DNA from: Lysobacterales bacterium
GTDB lineage: Bacteria > Pseudomonadota > Gammaproteobacteria > Xanthomonadales > Rhodanobacteraceae
Assembly: GCA_014338185.1 (NCBI GenBank)
Contig: QUBV01000018.1
Coordinates: 1-44,398 of the forward strand
Reading direction: 5' to 3'
Length of the DNA: 44,398 nucleotides
Shown here in pieces: positions 7,984-16,044 of this stretch. Under the pieces are notes generated by a model, which had not been told where the DNA came from, made no database searches, and was given only the letters and a program-made list of their open reading frames with translations. Within the stretch, counting starts at the first letter, position 1. Each line of letters begins with the position of its first letter. The position numbers and the translations under genes were made by a program.

Positions 7984-9977
7984 TTCGCATCCCCAATCGG
8001 GCTCAATTCATTGACCTTCCAACTCTCTTCAATCCTGAGTAACATCTCGTCATACAGCTTTCCGGACTCTGAGTCGCTGGTATCTGCAAACGATGGACGA
8101 AAAGACTGGTGGCGCAGTGGGCTTAGAGGGTTCAGTCTCAATGCGTCGCGAAAATACTTAACAGGGGCGCTGTCGCAGGCTTGTGCCAAAATTTGCTCAA
8201 GGCGATTGCACCAGAGCGCCCAGTCAATTTCATCGAGCTCTATTTGCTTAGCGGCAATGTTTTCGATCAGGTCCATCATCTGCCGTATCGGATAGCTGGC
8301 GATCGGTACAGAGTGCCCCTTCTTGTTGTTCTTGCCTTCGCTTTCATCGCCACCATCGCTTCCGTCGTCATCATCATCCGGTGGCATTGGAAAATCCGCG
8401 AGTTGCCACCATGCCTCGTCGATATCGATGGCTGGCAATTCGGTCGCAGCAATACGTCCGTATTGATCGACGACAGGTATCCGAGCTTCAAGATTCTTGT
8501 CTCCAGATTTCCAGCGGATGCGAACTTCACGGGGTCGCGCTTCGCACCACTGAAATCCACTTTTTGTCATTGAGCAGGTTAAACTGGCTGAATCAAGTAC
8601 ATCGAAATCGGTGACGCAGCTGTCGTTGGTACGTAACTCGCGAACATCGTCCGACTCGTGCCATACGAGCCAAGCAACGGGTGGCGCAACATAAATTGCA
8701 TCCCGTTGCTCCATGCCGGGGCCAGCATGAAGCGTGGAAACGTCACGAATCTCATCACCCCCTCGCTGAATGGGTAATAGGTTCGTCACCACCTGATGCT
8801 CAGGGGTACCCTTGCTTTTCTGCCAGCAGAGCGTGTTCGGGGCAAACACAACGCCTGCTTCGAGGTTGCCCGCAGCGGAGCTCATCTTGTTGGCGAAGCC
8901 TGGATGAGTCAGGTTCCCTGAACCTAGGTAAACCCAGGAGCTTGTGCATGCATTGGAGTCGTCTCGACGATTAGCGCTGAACAGGAATTTTGCATGCAAA
9001 TTACGTCGTGCTCCTTCACCGAACACAACGGTTGGGATAGCTGCAGGACGTACTGTGATGCCCCTGTCGCGCAATGATTGCAGCGATGTGGCTATGGATT
9101 GGCAGGCATTTGGATTGACATAGAGGTCTACCTCCGATTTCTTAGTCAGCAAGCCCTTGTCACGAAGAGTTTTGAGAATCGCAAGTGGCACTTCGGGTGG
9201 CTCTTGTTGATCATCTGATGTTTCATAAAATCCGGACCCAATGGCCAGGTAATTGCGTTTTACTTCGCAGTTTGCCTGGATTTGTGCAGGTAGCTGAGAC
9301 AGCAGGGACTTGTTCCGATTGTCGAAAACTCTCGGCTGTCCATTTGCCTTTTTCGAGCACACATTGATCCATTGCCTGACTTGCTGCTGCGCGAGCATCG
9401 TTTCGCTGACATGACCATGAGCGGAAGCATTGAGCAGCCGGACGTCGAAAAGCTGCTGAATCCATTCCAATAGTTTCCAGGCTGCGCTAATGTCGGCACA
9501 GTTTTTCTGGATATCCACATCAGGGTTGCTGAGTGATTCACTGGCGATATCGATCCGCCATATCAGGTCCAAACTCTCTTCCAGTGTCTGCCATGTCCAA
9601 TTGCCTGTTGACACCAGCAAGCGTAACCGCCACTGACTGTGGTTCTCCTGATGACGAAAACCTAGCAAAGCGACCTTGGCATGGAGGAGCCGAAACGGCT
9701 TTTTCGCGTAATCAATAATCGGCAAATGCGCAGCACCAGGGGCGTCCAGCAACGAAATGTGAGGGGTGCCAGGATCAAGCAACGTAGCTAGGGCAATACG
9801 GCCTTGGCGGACGCGTTGGGAGTGGGTAAGTCGAGTAAAGCGTTCAGTGGCGTCATTCAGAAATAACGCATCCGCCGAGTACCCGCACAGCCAACCAAAA
9901 TGTCCGATGTAGTCTTCTGGCGCGTCAAAATGCTGTGCCAGCGATGGTGGCCTAAAGGATTCGCGATTGATACTCAT
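7980..9977 (-). CDS. Phospholipase D-fold nuclease-like protein (Tdp1-like HKN motifs)
   Basis: A 665-aa protein with two PLD half-sites. The first is LLHAKVALLGF (His99, Lys101) followed by LVSTGNWT (Asn126). The second is NLHAKFLF (His328, Lys330) followed by YLGSGNLT (Asn355). The Asp of a classical HxKxxxxD motif is absent from both sites. The HxK...N pattern instead resembles tyrosyl-DNA phosphodiesterase 1. An acidic run (PPDDDDDGSDGGDESEG, about residues 560-577) sits before the C-terminal helical part. Overlaps of 4 bp with both neighbours tie it to the helicase and the 432-aa protein. Phosphodiesterase action on DNA ends or DNA-protein adducts is inferred from the motifs. Confidence 0.8.
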   Translation of the reverse strand: MSINRESFRPPSLAQHFDAPEDYIGHFGWLCGYSADALFLNDATERFTRLTHSQRVRQGRIALATLLDPGTPHISLLDAPGAAHLPIIDYAKKPFRLLHAKVALLGFRHQENHSQWRLRLLVSTGNWTWQTLEESLDLIWRIDIASESLSNPDVDIQKNCADISAAWKLLEWIQQLFDVRLLNASAHGHVSETMLAQQQVRQWINVCSKKANGQPRVFDNRNKSLLSQLPAQIQANCEVKRNYLAIGSGFYETSDDQQEPPEVPLAILKTLRDKGLLTKKSEVDLYVNPNACQSIATSLQSLRDRGITVRPAAIPTVVFGEGARRNLHAKFLFSANRRDDSNACTSSWVYLGSGNLTHPGFANKMSSAAGNLEAGVVFAPNTLCWQKSKGTPEHQVVTNLLPIQRGGDEIRDVSTLHAGPGMEQRDAIYVAPPVAWLVWHESDDVRELRTNDSCVTDFDVLDSASLTCSMTKSGFQWCEARPREVRIRWKSGDKNLEARIPVVDQYGRIAATELPAIDIDEAWWQLADFPMPPDDDDDGSDGGDESEGKNNKKGHSVPIASYPIRQMMDLIENIAAKQIELDEIDWALWCNRLEQILAQACDSAPVKYFRDALRLNPLSPLRHQSFRPSFADTSDSESGKLYDEMLLRIEESWKVNELSPIGDAK

Positions 9978-11272
9978 GCTTCACCGCCGCCCGCGTGCGG
10001 ATTTAGCCATTCATCCAGTTCACCGTGCATGTCGAGATTCAACAGATAGAGATTTCGTACACGGTAGGAGATGCCTTCCGGCAATGAAATGCGCCCCCCG
10101 TTCGGCGTTTCTGGCTCTTCGTCGTTGGCACTGACCTCCTTTATCGAGCCACGAAATGCCGCCCCTGGCTTGATTTCATCCCCTATCAGACGCAGCACGT
10201 GCCCGTCTCGATAGACCAATTTTCGCAAGATGCTGACCGGGTCATCTCCGCCGCACTCCTGACAAAATGTCGTGGCATCCTCATCGACGCGGGCGAGATC
10301 CAAGTATTGTGTTGCTACGAGTTTAAGCTTTTCAAGCGACTGTGCCAGCGAATCAGGAACTTGATGTTTCAAGGATAGGAATTGGCCGGCACCCTGGTTT
10401 CCGATATGGACCTCTGCTGCATCGAGCGTAGCAATTGCGGCTTCACGAGCTTGAAAAAACAAGGCCCCTGCCTGAAGGTCGTGCCAATGATCTTCTGAAA
10501 TTTCTTGCGGACGCTGCGCCCCCGCTAGCTTGTCTGGCCCATTTGTTCGGAGTGACTCGACCCACGCCAGTGCGTTACCTCGCCGTTTCTTATCCTCACG
10601 GGATTCGGTCCCTCCTTGAATTAGCCTTTCGCGAAGTAATTGAATTGCGCCTTGCGAGAGAGAGTCAAGAGGAGACAGTGCCTGAATAAGTCGGAGGGAA
10701 TTCTCCAGCTTGTCACTCTCGCCCAGTACCCACTTGGTTAGATGGTCAATGACTGATGTTTTATGTGGGCTGTAACTTCTTGTGGCTTGCTCAATGAAAT
10801 TACTTCCTTCTTCCGTGCAACAAAATGCATTAAAGCGTGCGCTGTCGGACTCGACAAAGCCAAGTGCGTGCAAGGCCTGGACGGTCGCCATTCGCATAGG
10901 CTGTGTGACGTAGAAATTTCGCTGACGGGCCCGCCGGAAACTGAAATCATCTTTGCCTTGCAACTTGGTATTTCCGCGCAAGCGACTGTCACTACTCCAG
11001 TCATTGCTTTTGAAGGCCAGCCAACAGGCCAGCGCTTCAATTGCGTTCGCCACTTCAATATTCTGCACTCTCACACCTTGGCTGCGCGCAGCTTCCGCTA
11101 CAGCCACACCAAGCGCCGCAAGTAGCAGCTGCTTGCCGTACCAGACGCCACCTATCCCGGGAACAGCAAGATCATTAAAGCGGCGTATTGAAGCGCCAAG
11201 TCCAAGGGTTCGAGTTCGTCGCGTATTCGGCAGAAATTCGGGACCGAGAAGGCCCCACACACCTTCGATCAA
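9974..11272 (-). CDS. Unrecognised 432-aa protein of the defence operon
   Basis: I do not recognise this family with confidence. The N-terminal 60 residues contain LGLGASIRRFNDLAVPGIGG and a hydrophobic helix, loosely like the start of uncharacterised defence-associated proteins that precede PLD/helicase pairs. The middle is helical and charged. Residues 337-340 form one CxxC pair (FCQECGG), too few ligands for a zinc site within one chain unless Cys150-Cys151 contribute. There is no transmembrane segment, Walker motif or obvious nuclease motif. It starts 14 bp after the WYL gene, and its end overlaps the PLD-like gene by 4 bp (ATGA). It may be a recognition or adaptor subunit; this is inference from position only. 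Confidence 0.7.
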   Translation of the reverse strand: MIEGVWGLLGPEFLPNTRRTRTLGLGASIRRFNDLAVPGIGGVWYGKQLLLAALGVAVAEAARSQGVRVQNIEVANAIEALACWLAFKSNDWSSDSRLRGNTKLQGKDDFSFRRARQRNFYVTQPMRMATVQALHALGFVESDSARFNAFCCTEEGSNFIEQATRSYSPHKTSVIDHLTKWVLGESDKLENSLRLIQALSPLDSLSQGAIQLLRERLIQGGTESREDKKRRGNALAWVESLRTNGPDKLAGAQRPQEISEDHWHDLQAGALFFQAREAAIATLDAAEVHIGNQGAGQFLSLKHQVPDSLAQSLEKLKLVATQYLDLARVDEDATTFCQECGGDDPVSILRKLVYRDGHVLRLIGDEIKPGAAFRGSIKEVSANDEEPETPNGGRISLPEGISYRVRNLYLLNLDMHGELDEWLNPHAGGGEA

Positions 11273-11286
11273 TGAGATCTCCTTCG

Positions 11287-12261
11287 TTACGGCTTCACCG
11301 AGACAATGGAACGCCGCCCAACAACTTCAATTGCATCCCCGAACCGCCGCAGCCACCATTCGAGCATGGCGCTATCCATTACTGACGCTGTGATTTCGAG
11401 CCGCCCGTCATTGAGTTCGACCACTTGTTGGTCACTCGACAGTGGAGATTCCAGCAAATGAAAGCCGGCATTACGCTCGATACGGAACGCCAATTGCACT
11501 TTTTCGCCCTCGCCGAAGCCGAAACGTCCATCGTCGTCATACTTCTTGAGGTCAAATTCTTTGGGCCTATCGAACGTCAGCGTCGACATCTCGGCTGACA
11601 AGATTCGGTGCAGCGCCAAGCTGCGTTCGTTGTCATAGCCACGGTATCGGCAAACGAGATAGAGGCGTGGCCCCTGCTGGGCTAAGCCCAGAGGCATAAC
11701 TTCCACCTTGCCTCGCTTCCCTCCCGAATTCCGGTAGTCTAGATGAAGCCAGCGGTTGCTGTACAACGACTCACTGACAATTTCGAATACGCCGGAAACA
11801 ATCTTTGGCGGCAACAGCGGCTGGCTGGTAGCCACGACACGTACCTTGCCGGGCCACTCACGCTCCAGACGCGCACTGCTATTCGGACCTAGATTTCGCC
11901 GGGCTTGGCTGAAAAAACCTTCCATCGATTTCATCAAACGCGTGGGCAGAAGATTTCTCAGATGTTCCTCGGCCAACTGGAGCAGCAACGACTCCTGTGG
12001 CGTGAGATTGGGCACCGCCAAGGATTTGGCCTGCTCCAGCCAACGATAGCCATAGGGTTTGCTACGGTCGTCACGCTCGATCTCGAAATGCTCGCTGAGC
12101 ATTTCCAGTTGTCGCTGGATGGTGCGCAGATCCCTATCGATACCGGCATCCTTGAGTTGCCGATGCAGTTCACTGGCGGTCACCTTGCGGCCGCGCGGAA
12201 TGCGGCGCAACAACTCGACGGCAAGCAATACGGTTTCGAGTGTGTCGGAGCGCTTTGCCAT
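11287..12261 (-). CDS. WYL-domain transcriptional regulator
   Basis: A 324-aa protein with an N-terminal winged helix (about residues 10-75; ELHRQLKDAGIDRDLRTIQR looks like the recognition region). A WYL domain lies at about 155-225 (WLHLDYRNSGGKRGKVEVMP, then RLYLVCRYRGYDNERSLALH), and a C-terminal WCX-like region at 250-320 ends in WWLRRFGDAIEVVG. This matches defence-associated WYL repressors such as BrxR/CapW in size and order. WYL domains are thought to sense nucleic-acid ligands. It is encoded inside the operon, one base after the DUF2779 gene, which suggests autoregulation. The palindromes upstream of the AAA+ gene are plausible binding sites. Confidence 0.88.
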   Translation of the reverse strand: MAKRSDTLETVLLAVELLRRIPRGRKVTASELHRQLKDAGIDRDLRTIQRQLEMLSEHFEIERDDRSKPYGYRWLEQAKSLAVPNLTPQESLLLQLAEEHLRNLLPTRLMKSMEGFFSQARRNLGPNSSARLEREWPGKVRVVATSQPLLPPKIVSGVFEIVSESLYSNRWLHLDYRNSGGKRGKVEVMPLGLAQQGPRLYLVCRYRGYDNERSLALHRILSAEMSTLTFDRPKEFDLKKYDDDGRFGFGEGEKVQLAFRIERNAGFHLLESPLSSDQQVVELNDGRLEITASVMDSAMLEWWLRRFGDAIEVVGRRSIVSVKP

Positions 12262-12262
12262 C

Positions 12263-13762
12263 TCAGACCTTCAATGCCGACCCTGTAAAGACCGACCATA
12301 AGCGAACCATGGCATAGGTGTCGAGCGCGCAGTAGGCCAGCAATTGCTGCTCGATCTCGGTCCTGCGCATCTTGCTGGTTTGCGGTGACAACGCTTCCAG
12401 GAAGGCATCCATGGCCATCCCGCCATCCTGAACACCATCGAGATCTCCGTAATCCAAGTCCGGGCAGAGTGCTGGCAGCACGGCCTTGATGCTCCAACTG
12501 CCTTGCTGGCTGGGGTGGTAGTAATGGTCTCGAGCCACAGGTAAGAGATCCACCACGCGCTCGTTCAATGCCAGCAGTGACTTGGCCATACGAGGAAAGC
12601 GCTCAGACAACTCGCGGATGCGGGCCGTTTCAAAACCGGCGTTGTAGACGAATATTGGACCTCGCTCGCCGCACGCGGCAATCAAGGCTTCGGTAAATGC
12701 CTTGGACGGATCGCTGCCTGTGATATCGAGAAATGCCTGCTGATCGAGCTTGCCTGTACGTGAGAGGCGGTGTACGCTGAACTGGAAAGGAATCTGCTGG
12801 TAAGGCCGTGTTCCCTTCCAGATCGGTACGGCAAATTGGATGGTTTCAAAGTCCAGGAAATAAGCGGGCAGCTTGTAAGCGGCAAGTGCTTGCGCGGACG
12901 CCCGCTGGTCGAAATAGGGTTTGCCGGAGAGGGTGGCCGCCTTGACGCGTTGCTGCTTGTCGTTAAGCAGTGCATCAGGCAAGTCGCGAAGTTCTGTCAG
13001 GCCATGCGCCTCAATGTGCGCCTGAAGCCCGTTGCTCAGGCGACCAGGTAGCCACTTGATCGGCTGCTCTGCCTGCGGTTCCTGACTTTGGCAATAGGCA
13101 AGAAATCCGCACTCATAGGGATTGCCGCAGTGCTTGCCCGTAGCAACCCTGGGCTCGCGTTTCTTTGCGACGATCTGTTGCGCCTCGGCAATCCAGCCGC
13201 GCACCTCTTCTCCCCGGCCGAAAACTTCATCCGTCAGATCGTTTTCGAGCAATAGCCCGTTGTAATCCTCATTGCCTGGATAAACCCAATCGCTGTCGAT
13301 ATGTGCGAGCGCGATTTTGGTGAGTGGCACACCGGAGGAGCGGGCGACGAAGGATTGCACAGCCGCGTCGTCGCGATGGTAGTCCTTGACTGAGGTGGAG
13401 GATTTCACCTCGACCATACGCCAGGCCAGCTTGCCACATCTTCTTATCGGCAACATCACGTCTGCAAGAGCTAACGCTCCTTCGGCGCGAAAGCCCGCTT
13501 CGAAGATCGGTTGAGCTACCTGTAGAAGCTCCAGGGTACGAGCGAATGCAGCATCAAAGCCGTCTGCTTGCGGATCGATAAGAACGCCCTTGCCCTTGGG
13601 GTCATACAATCGTCGGGCAATGTCACCGACTTGATGCCCCACGGCAAAACTAGCCTGGGTGGCGGCCGAATCCTCACGCAACTTGGGGCGATGCACCTCA
13701 AGCCACAGTCGCTTGGGGCACTGCCGGTAAGCCAGTAGCTTGGACTTCGAAAGCGTGCGCAT
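12263..13762 (-). CDS. Cas4-like nuclease fused to DUF2779 exonuclease domain
   Basis: A 499-aa protein with two nuclease-like halves. Residues 1-230 resemble Cas4/PD-(D/E)xK exonucleases: Cys15 (CPKRLW), Asp101, VEVKSS (Glu118, Lys120), Gln136, and a CGNPYECGFLAYC cluster (Cys212, Cys218, Cys224). Together with Cys15 this gives four candidate Fe-S ligands. Residues 300-490 are the DUF2779 region with a DnaQ-like pattern: FLDFET (Asp304, Glu306), YNAGFE, VVDLL (Asp405) and YCALDTYAM (Asp481). The gene lies 41 bp after the AAA+ gene and one base before the WYL gene. All expected catalytic residues look intact. DNA or RNA end trimming is likely; the substrate is unknown. Confidence 0.85.
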   Translation of the reverse strand: MRTLSKSKLLAYRQCPKRLWLEVHRPKLREDSAATQASFAVGHQVGDIARRLYDPKGKGVLIDPQADGFDAAFARTLELLQVAQPIFEAGFRAEGALALADVMLPIRRCGKLAWRMVEVKSSTSVKDYHRDDAAVQSFVARSSGVPLTKIALAHIDSDWVYPGNEDYNGLLLENDLTDEVFGRGEEVRGWIAEAQQIVAKKREPRVATGKHCGNPYECGFLAYCQSQEPQAEQPIKWLPGRLSNGLQAHIEAHGLTELRDLPDALLNDKQQRVKAATLSGKPYFDQRASAQALAAYKLPAYFLDFETIQFAVPIWKGTRPYQQIPFQFSVHRLSRTGKLDQQAFLDITGSDPSKAFTEALIAACGERGPIFVYNAGFETARIRELSERFPRMAKSLLALNERVVDLLPVARDHYYHPSQQGSWSIKAVLPALCPDLDYGDLDGVQDGGMAMDAFLEALSPQTSKMRRTEIEQQLLAYCALDTYAMVRLWSVFTGSALKV

Positions 13763-13803
13763 TGATCCTCCCTTTTTGTCAAATTATCCCATGCGGTTGA
13801 TGG

Positions 13804-15894
13804 TCAGATAAACCCAATCGATGCCTTTCCACCTTCTTTCACGGCACACTCCGCCTCCAGAGCCGAAACCAGTGTGGCCGGTGATTGAATGGGGCGGAAT
13901 CGGTGTTGACGCAGCACGGCGGCGAAATCGCCAGGGGTCAGCCGCTGCAGACGCATCGTCCTTGTCAGCAGATCAGGCTGTGGAGCAGGGAGGTTAAGTT
14001 GTATACAGTAACGACGCACCAGTTCCCAGGCCTGTTCTGGTCGCAGAAAGTCGAACTTCACCTTGAGGTCGAAGCGACGCAGCGCAGCCTGATCCAGACC
14101 TGTCATCAAGTTTGTCGAGGCGATGAATACGCCGGAGAACGATTCCATCTGGGTGAGCATCTCATTGACCATGCTCACTTCCCAACCACGCTGAGCCCCG
14201 CGACGATCCTGAAGAAAGCTGTCGACTTCGTCGATCAGCAGCAGCGCCCCATCCTGCGCTGCTTGTCGAAATGCCCGAGCGATGTTCTGCTCGTTTTCGC
14301 CGACATAGGGGGACATCAAGTCAGAGGCACGTTTCACCAACAAAGGGACATCCAGTTGTTGAGCCAGCCACCGCCCATAGGCGGTTTTGCCCGTACCGGG
14401 AGGGCCATACAAACAAAGTCGGCCAGCGCGCGCCGCAATCAGTCCATCTGCAACACTGCTTAGGTCGGCATCGGCATGTATGAACCCCGGATCGTAGATT
14501 TCCGGCAGTCGATTCGGATCGTTCTGAACGATGGGACGGTGTCCCTGTGCTTCCAAGGTATTACTGATCAACCGTTCAAACGCCGTGGCGCAACCCTTTT
14601 GGCCAAGATCCTCGCGTATCGAGCGAACGACTGAGCTTGCCTTGGCCACCACAGCGGGTGCCAGAGATTCGGCCTCGGCAATCCGCGAAATAATGCAAGC
14701 ATCGATCAGGTCGCCGCAATTCTCCTGCAGAATCCGCTCACGCTGCTTTTTTGGCGGCACGGGCAGTTCGAACACCATGTCGAAGCGGCGAATGAAGGCC
14801 GGATCGAGGCCATCAATGGAGTTGGACAACCAAAGCGTCGGCACCGGATTTTCTTCGAGCATCCGGTTGATCCACGCCTTGCGGACCTGAGCCGTACTCT
14901 TGCGGCCAAAGAAACTATCACCATCGTTGAAGACATCCTCGACCTCGTCGAAGGCGATGAGTGCCTGGCGTTGTGCGAAGAAACTCTGGGCAGCGCGAAA
15001 CGCACGCAGACGGCGTTCGCCATTCACTGGATCGCCATCGGCGTCCTCACTTGCCACCTCGAACAGTTCACATCCCAGTTCATCAGCTAGGGCTCGTGCC
15101 AGCTGACTCTTGCCTGTACCCGGCGCTCCATGTAGGAAGATGTTGACCCCACGCCGCCCGGTCGTGGCCGCGTGCCGTAGATACGGACGCAGAATTTGCA
15201 GGGAAGCATTGATGTGGCTGTAATCGGCCAGCTTGAGTTGTGCTGGGCCTGCGGCAGATACGGTGCCGCGCAGCAAACTGATCGGATCGGCTTCCGAAGA
15301 TGCCATCAGATCGGCAAACCCATCGGAGAGCAGATCCAACTTGCCGCTCAGCGTGCTGGTACCGCTACGGTCGACCGAAACCAAGCCGGAGCGTGCGAGG
15401 ATGCCCTGTGCACTTAGTGATGCACGAATTTCTGGCTCGGGCAGACCAAGAATCGCCGAGAGGGCATGAAAGGCCTTGACTGATGAAATCTGGCCAAGCC
15501 AGTCGGCAGTGTCGTCCAAGAGTCGTTCATTGTGGATTGACACGGCGAACTCCAGGATTCTGCAATCGGTTGTACTGAGACCGACCAGATCGGACAGTTG
15601 TCCAACGTTGTTGCGCAGGCAAGCGGGCAGAGGGGCTTTTTCCCATTGTTTTTCAGCCTTCTGATGCAGCATCCGCAGTTCTGATTGAACGGCCTTGAGG
15701 TCAAAATCATTGGGGGACGGGTCGATCCAATGCCCCAGGCCAATCACCTCAGCCAACGTATCGTTGTTGAAGCCGTGAGAACGCACGAAGTCACGCTGCC
15801 CACCCAGCGGCACCAGAATGCGCAGCAACCAGAGAAGAATGATGGGATCGGGACCAACCGCATTTGCGGTGCAACGCGACCGACGTCTTGCCAT
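13804..15894 (-). CDS. Double AAA+ ATPase, first gene of the defence operon
   Basis: A 696-aa protein with two AAA+ modules. In module 1, Walker A is HGAPGTGKS (255-263), Walker B is ALIAFDEVED (311-320), and AFIRRFD supplies the arginine finger region. In module 2, Walker A is YGPPGTGKT (496-504), Walker B is LLLIDEVDS (551-559), and AALRRFD (603-609) is the corresponding arginine region. It resembles FtsH/Cdc48-type AAA domains without a protease domain. The N-terminal 230 residues are helical and unrecognised. The start is supported by AAGGAG at 8-nt spacing. The start codon lies in an 11-bp inverted repeat, so expression may be controlled there. Hexameric remodelling activity is inferred from the family. 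Confidence 0.88.
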   Translation of the reverse strand: MARRRSRCTANAVGPDPIILLWLLRILVPLGGQRDFVRSHGFNNDTLAEVIGLGHWIDPSPNDFDLKAVQSELRMLHQKAEKQWEKAPLPACLRNNVGQLSDLVGLSTTDCRILEFAVSIHNERLLDDTADWLGQISSVKAFHALSAILGLPEPEIRASLSAQGILARSGLVSVDRSGTSTLSGKLDLLSDGFADLMASSEADPISLLRGTVSAAGPAQLKLADYSHINASLQILRPYLRHAATTGRRGVNIFLHGAPGTGKSQLARALADELGCELFEVASEDADGDPVNGERRLRAFRAAQSFFAQRQALIAFDEVEDVFNDGDSFFGRKSTAQVRKAWINRMLEENPVPTLWLSNSIDGLDPAFIRRFDMVFELPVPPKKQRERILQENCGDLIDACIISRIAEAESLAPAVVAKASSVVRSIREDLGQKGCATAFERLISNTLEAQGHRPIVQNDPNRLPEIYDPGFIHADADLSSVADGLIAARAGRLCLYGPPGTGKTAYGRWLAQQLDVPLLVKRASDLMSPYVGENEQNIARAFRQAAQDGALLLIDEVDSFLQDRRGAQRGWEVSMVNEMLTQMESFSGVFIASTNLMTGLDQAALRRFDLKVKFDFLRPEQAWELVRRYCIQLNLPAPQPDLLTRTMRLQRLTPGDFAAVLRQHRFRPIQSPATLVSALEAECAVKEGGKASIGFI

Positions 15895-15925
15895 GATGGT
15901 TTCTCCTTGTGATGGAAACCATCAT
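15893..15925 (-). promoter_or_regulatory. Mutually exclusive leader hairpins over the start codon of the AAA+ gene
   Basis: On the minus strand, ATGATGGTTTC (15925-15915) pairs perfectly with GAAACCATCAT (15903-15893) across an 11-nt loop. This stem contains the first two bases of the ATG, and the AAGGAG ribosome-binding site (15908-15903) sits in its loop edge. A second hairpin, TGATGG-TTT-CCATCA (15924-15910), uses the same left arm and would leave the ribosome-binding site free. Both cannot form at once. As DNA the same sequence could be an operator. The pairing is read directly; the regulatory role is inferred. Confidence 0.6.
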
Positions 15926-15943
15926 CCGGGTTGCTGCGACGTA

Positions 15944-15954
15944 ATGTGTCACAT
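15944..15954. promoter_or_regulatory. Palindrome ATGTG-T-CACAT, candidate operator
   Basis: Perfect 5-bp arms around one central base lie in the 150-bp region between the AAA+ gene and the divergent DUF3489/recombinase chimera. Position and symmetry suit a dimeric winged-helix protein such as the operon's own WYL regulator. No strong -35/-10 pair was identified for either direction. Confidence 0.4.
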
Positions 15955-15968
15955 CGATAGGTGCCGAG

Positions 15969-15985
15969 AAGCCAGAAAATGGCTT
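15969..15985. repeat. Inverted repeat AAGCCA-N5-TGGCTT
   Basis: Perfect 6-bp arms around gaaaa, followed by a further GGCTTC (15986-15991) that can pair with GAAGCC at 15968-15973. It is the third inverted repeat in this 150-bp divergent intergenic region and may be a second regulator site. Confidence 0.4.
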
Positions 15986-16044
15986 GGCTTCCTGCTTGAA
16001 GAACGCATTCATCGTGCTCCCAATCACCCTTGAAGGAGCACACG

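Noticed and set aside
5341-15894. Assignment of the operon to DISARM or BREX
   Set aside because: PLD, SNF2 and WYL genes also occur in those systems, but there is no methyltransferase, DUF1998 protein, PglX/PglZ or Lon-like protease here.
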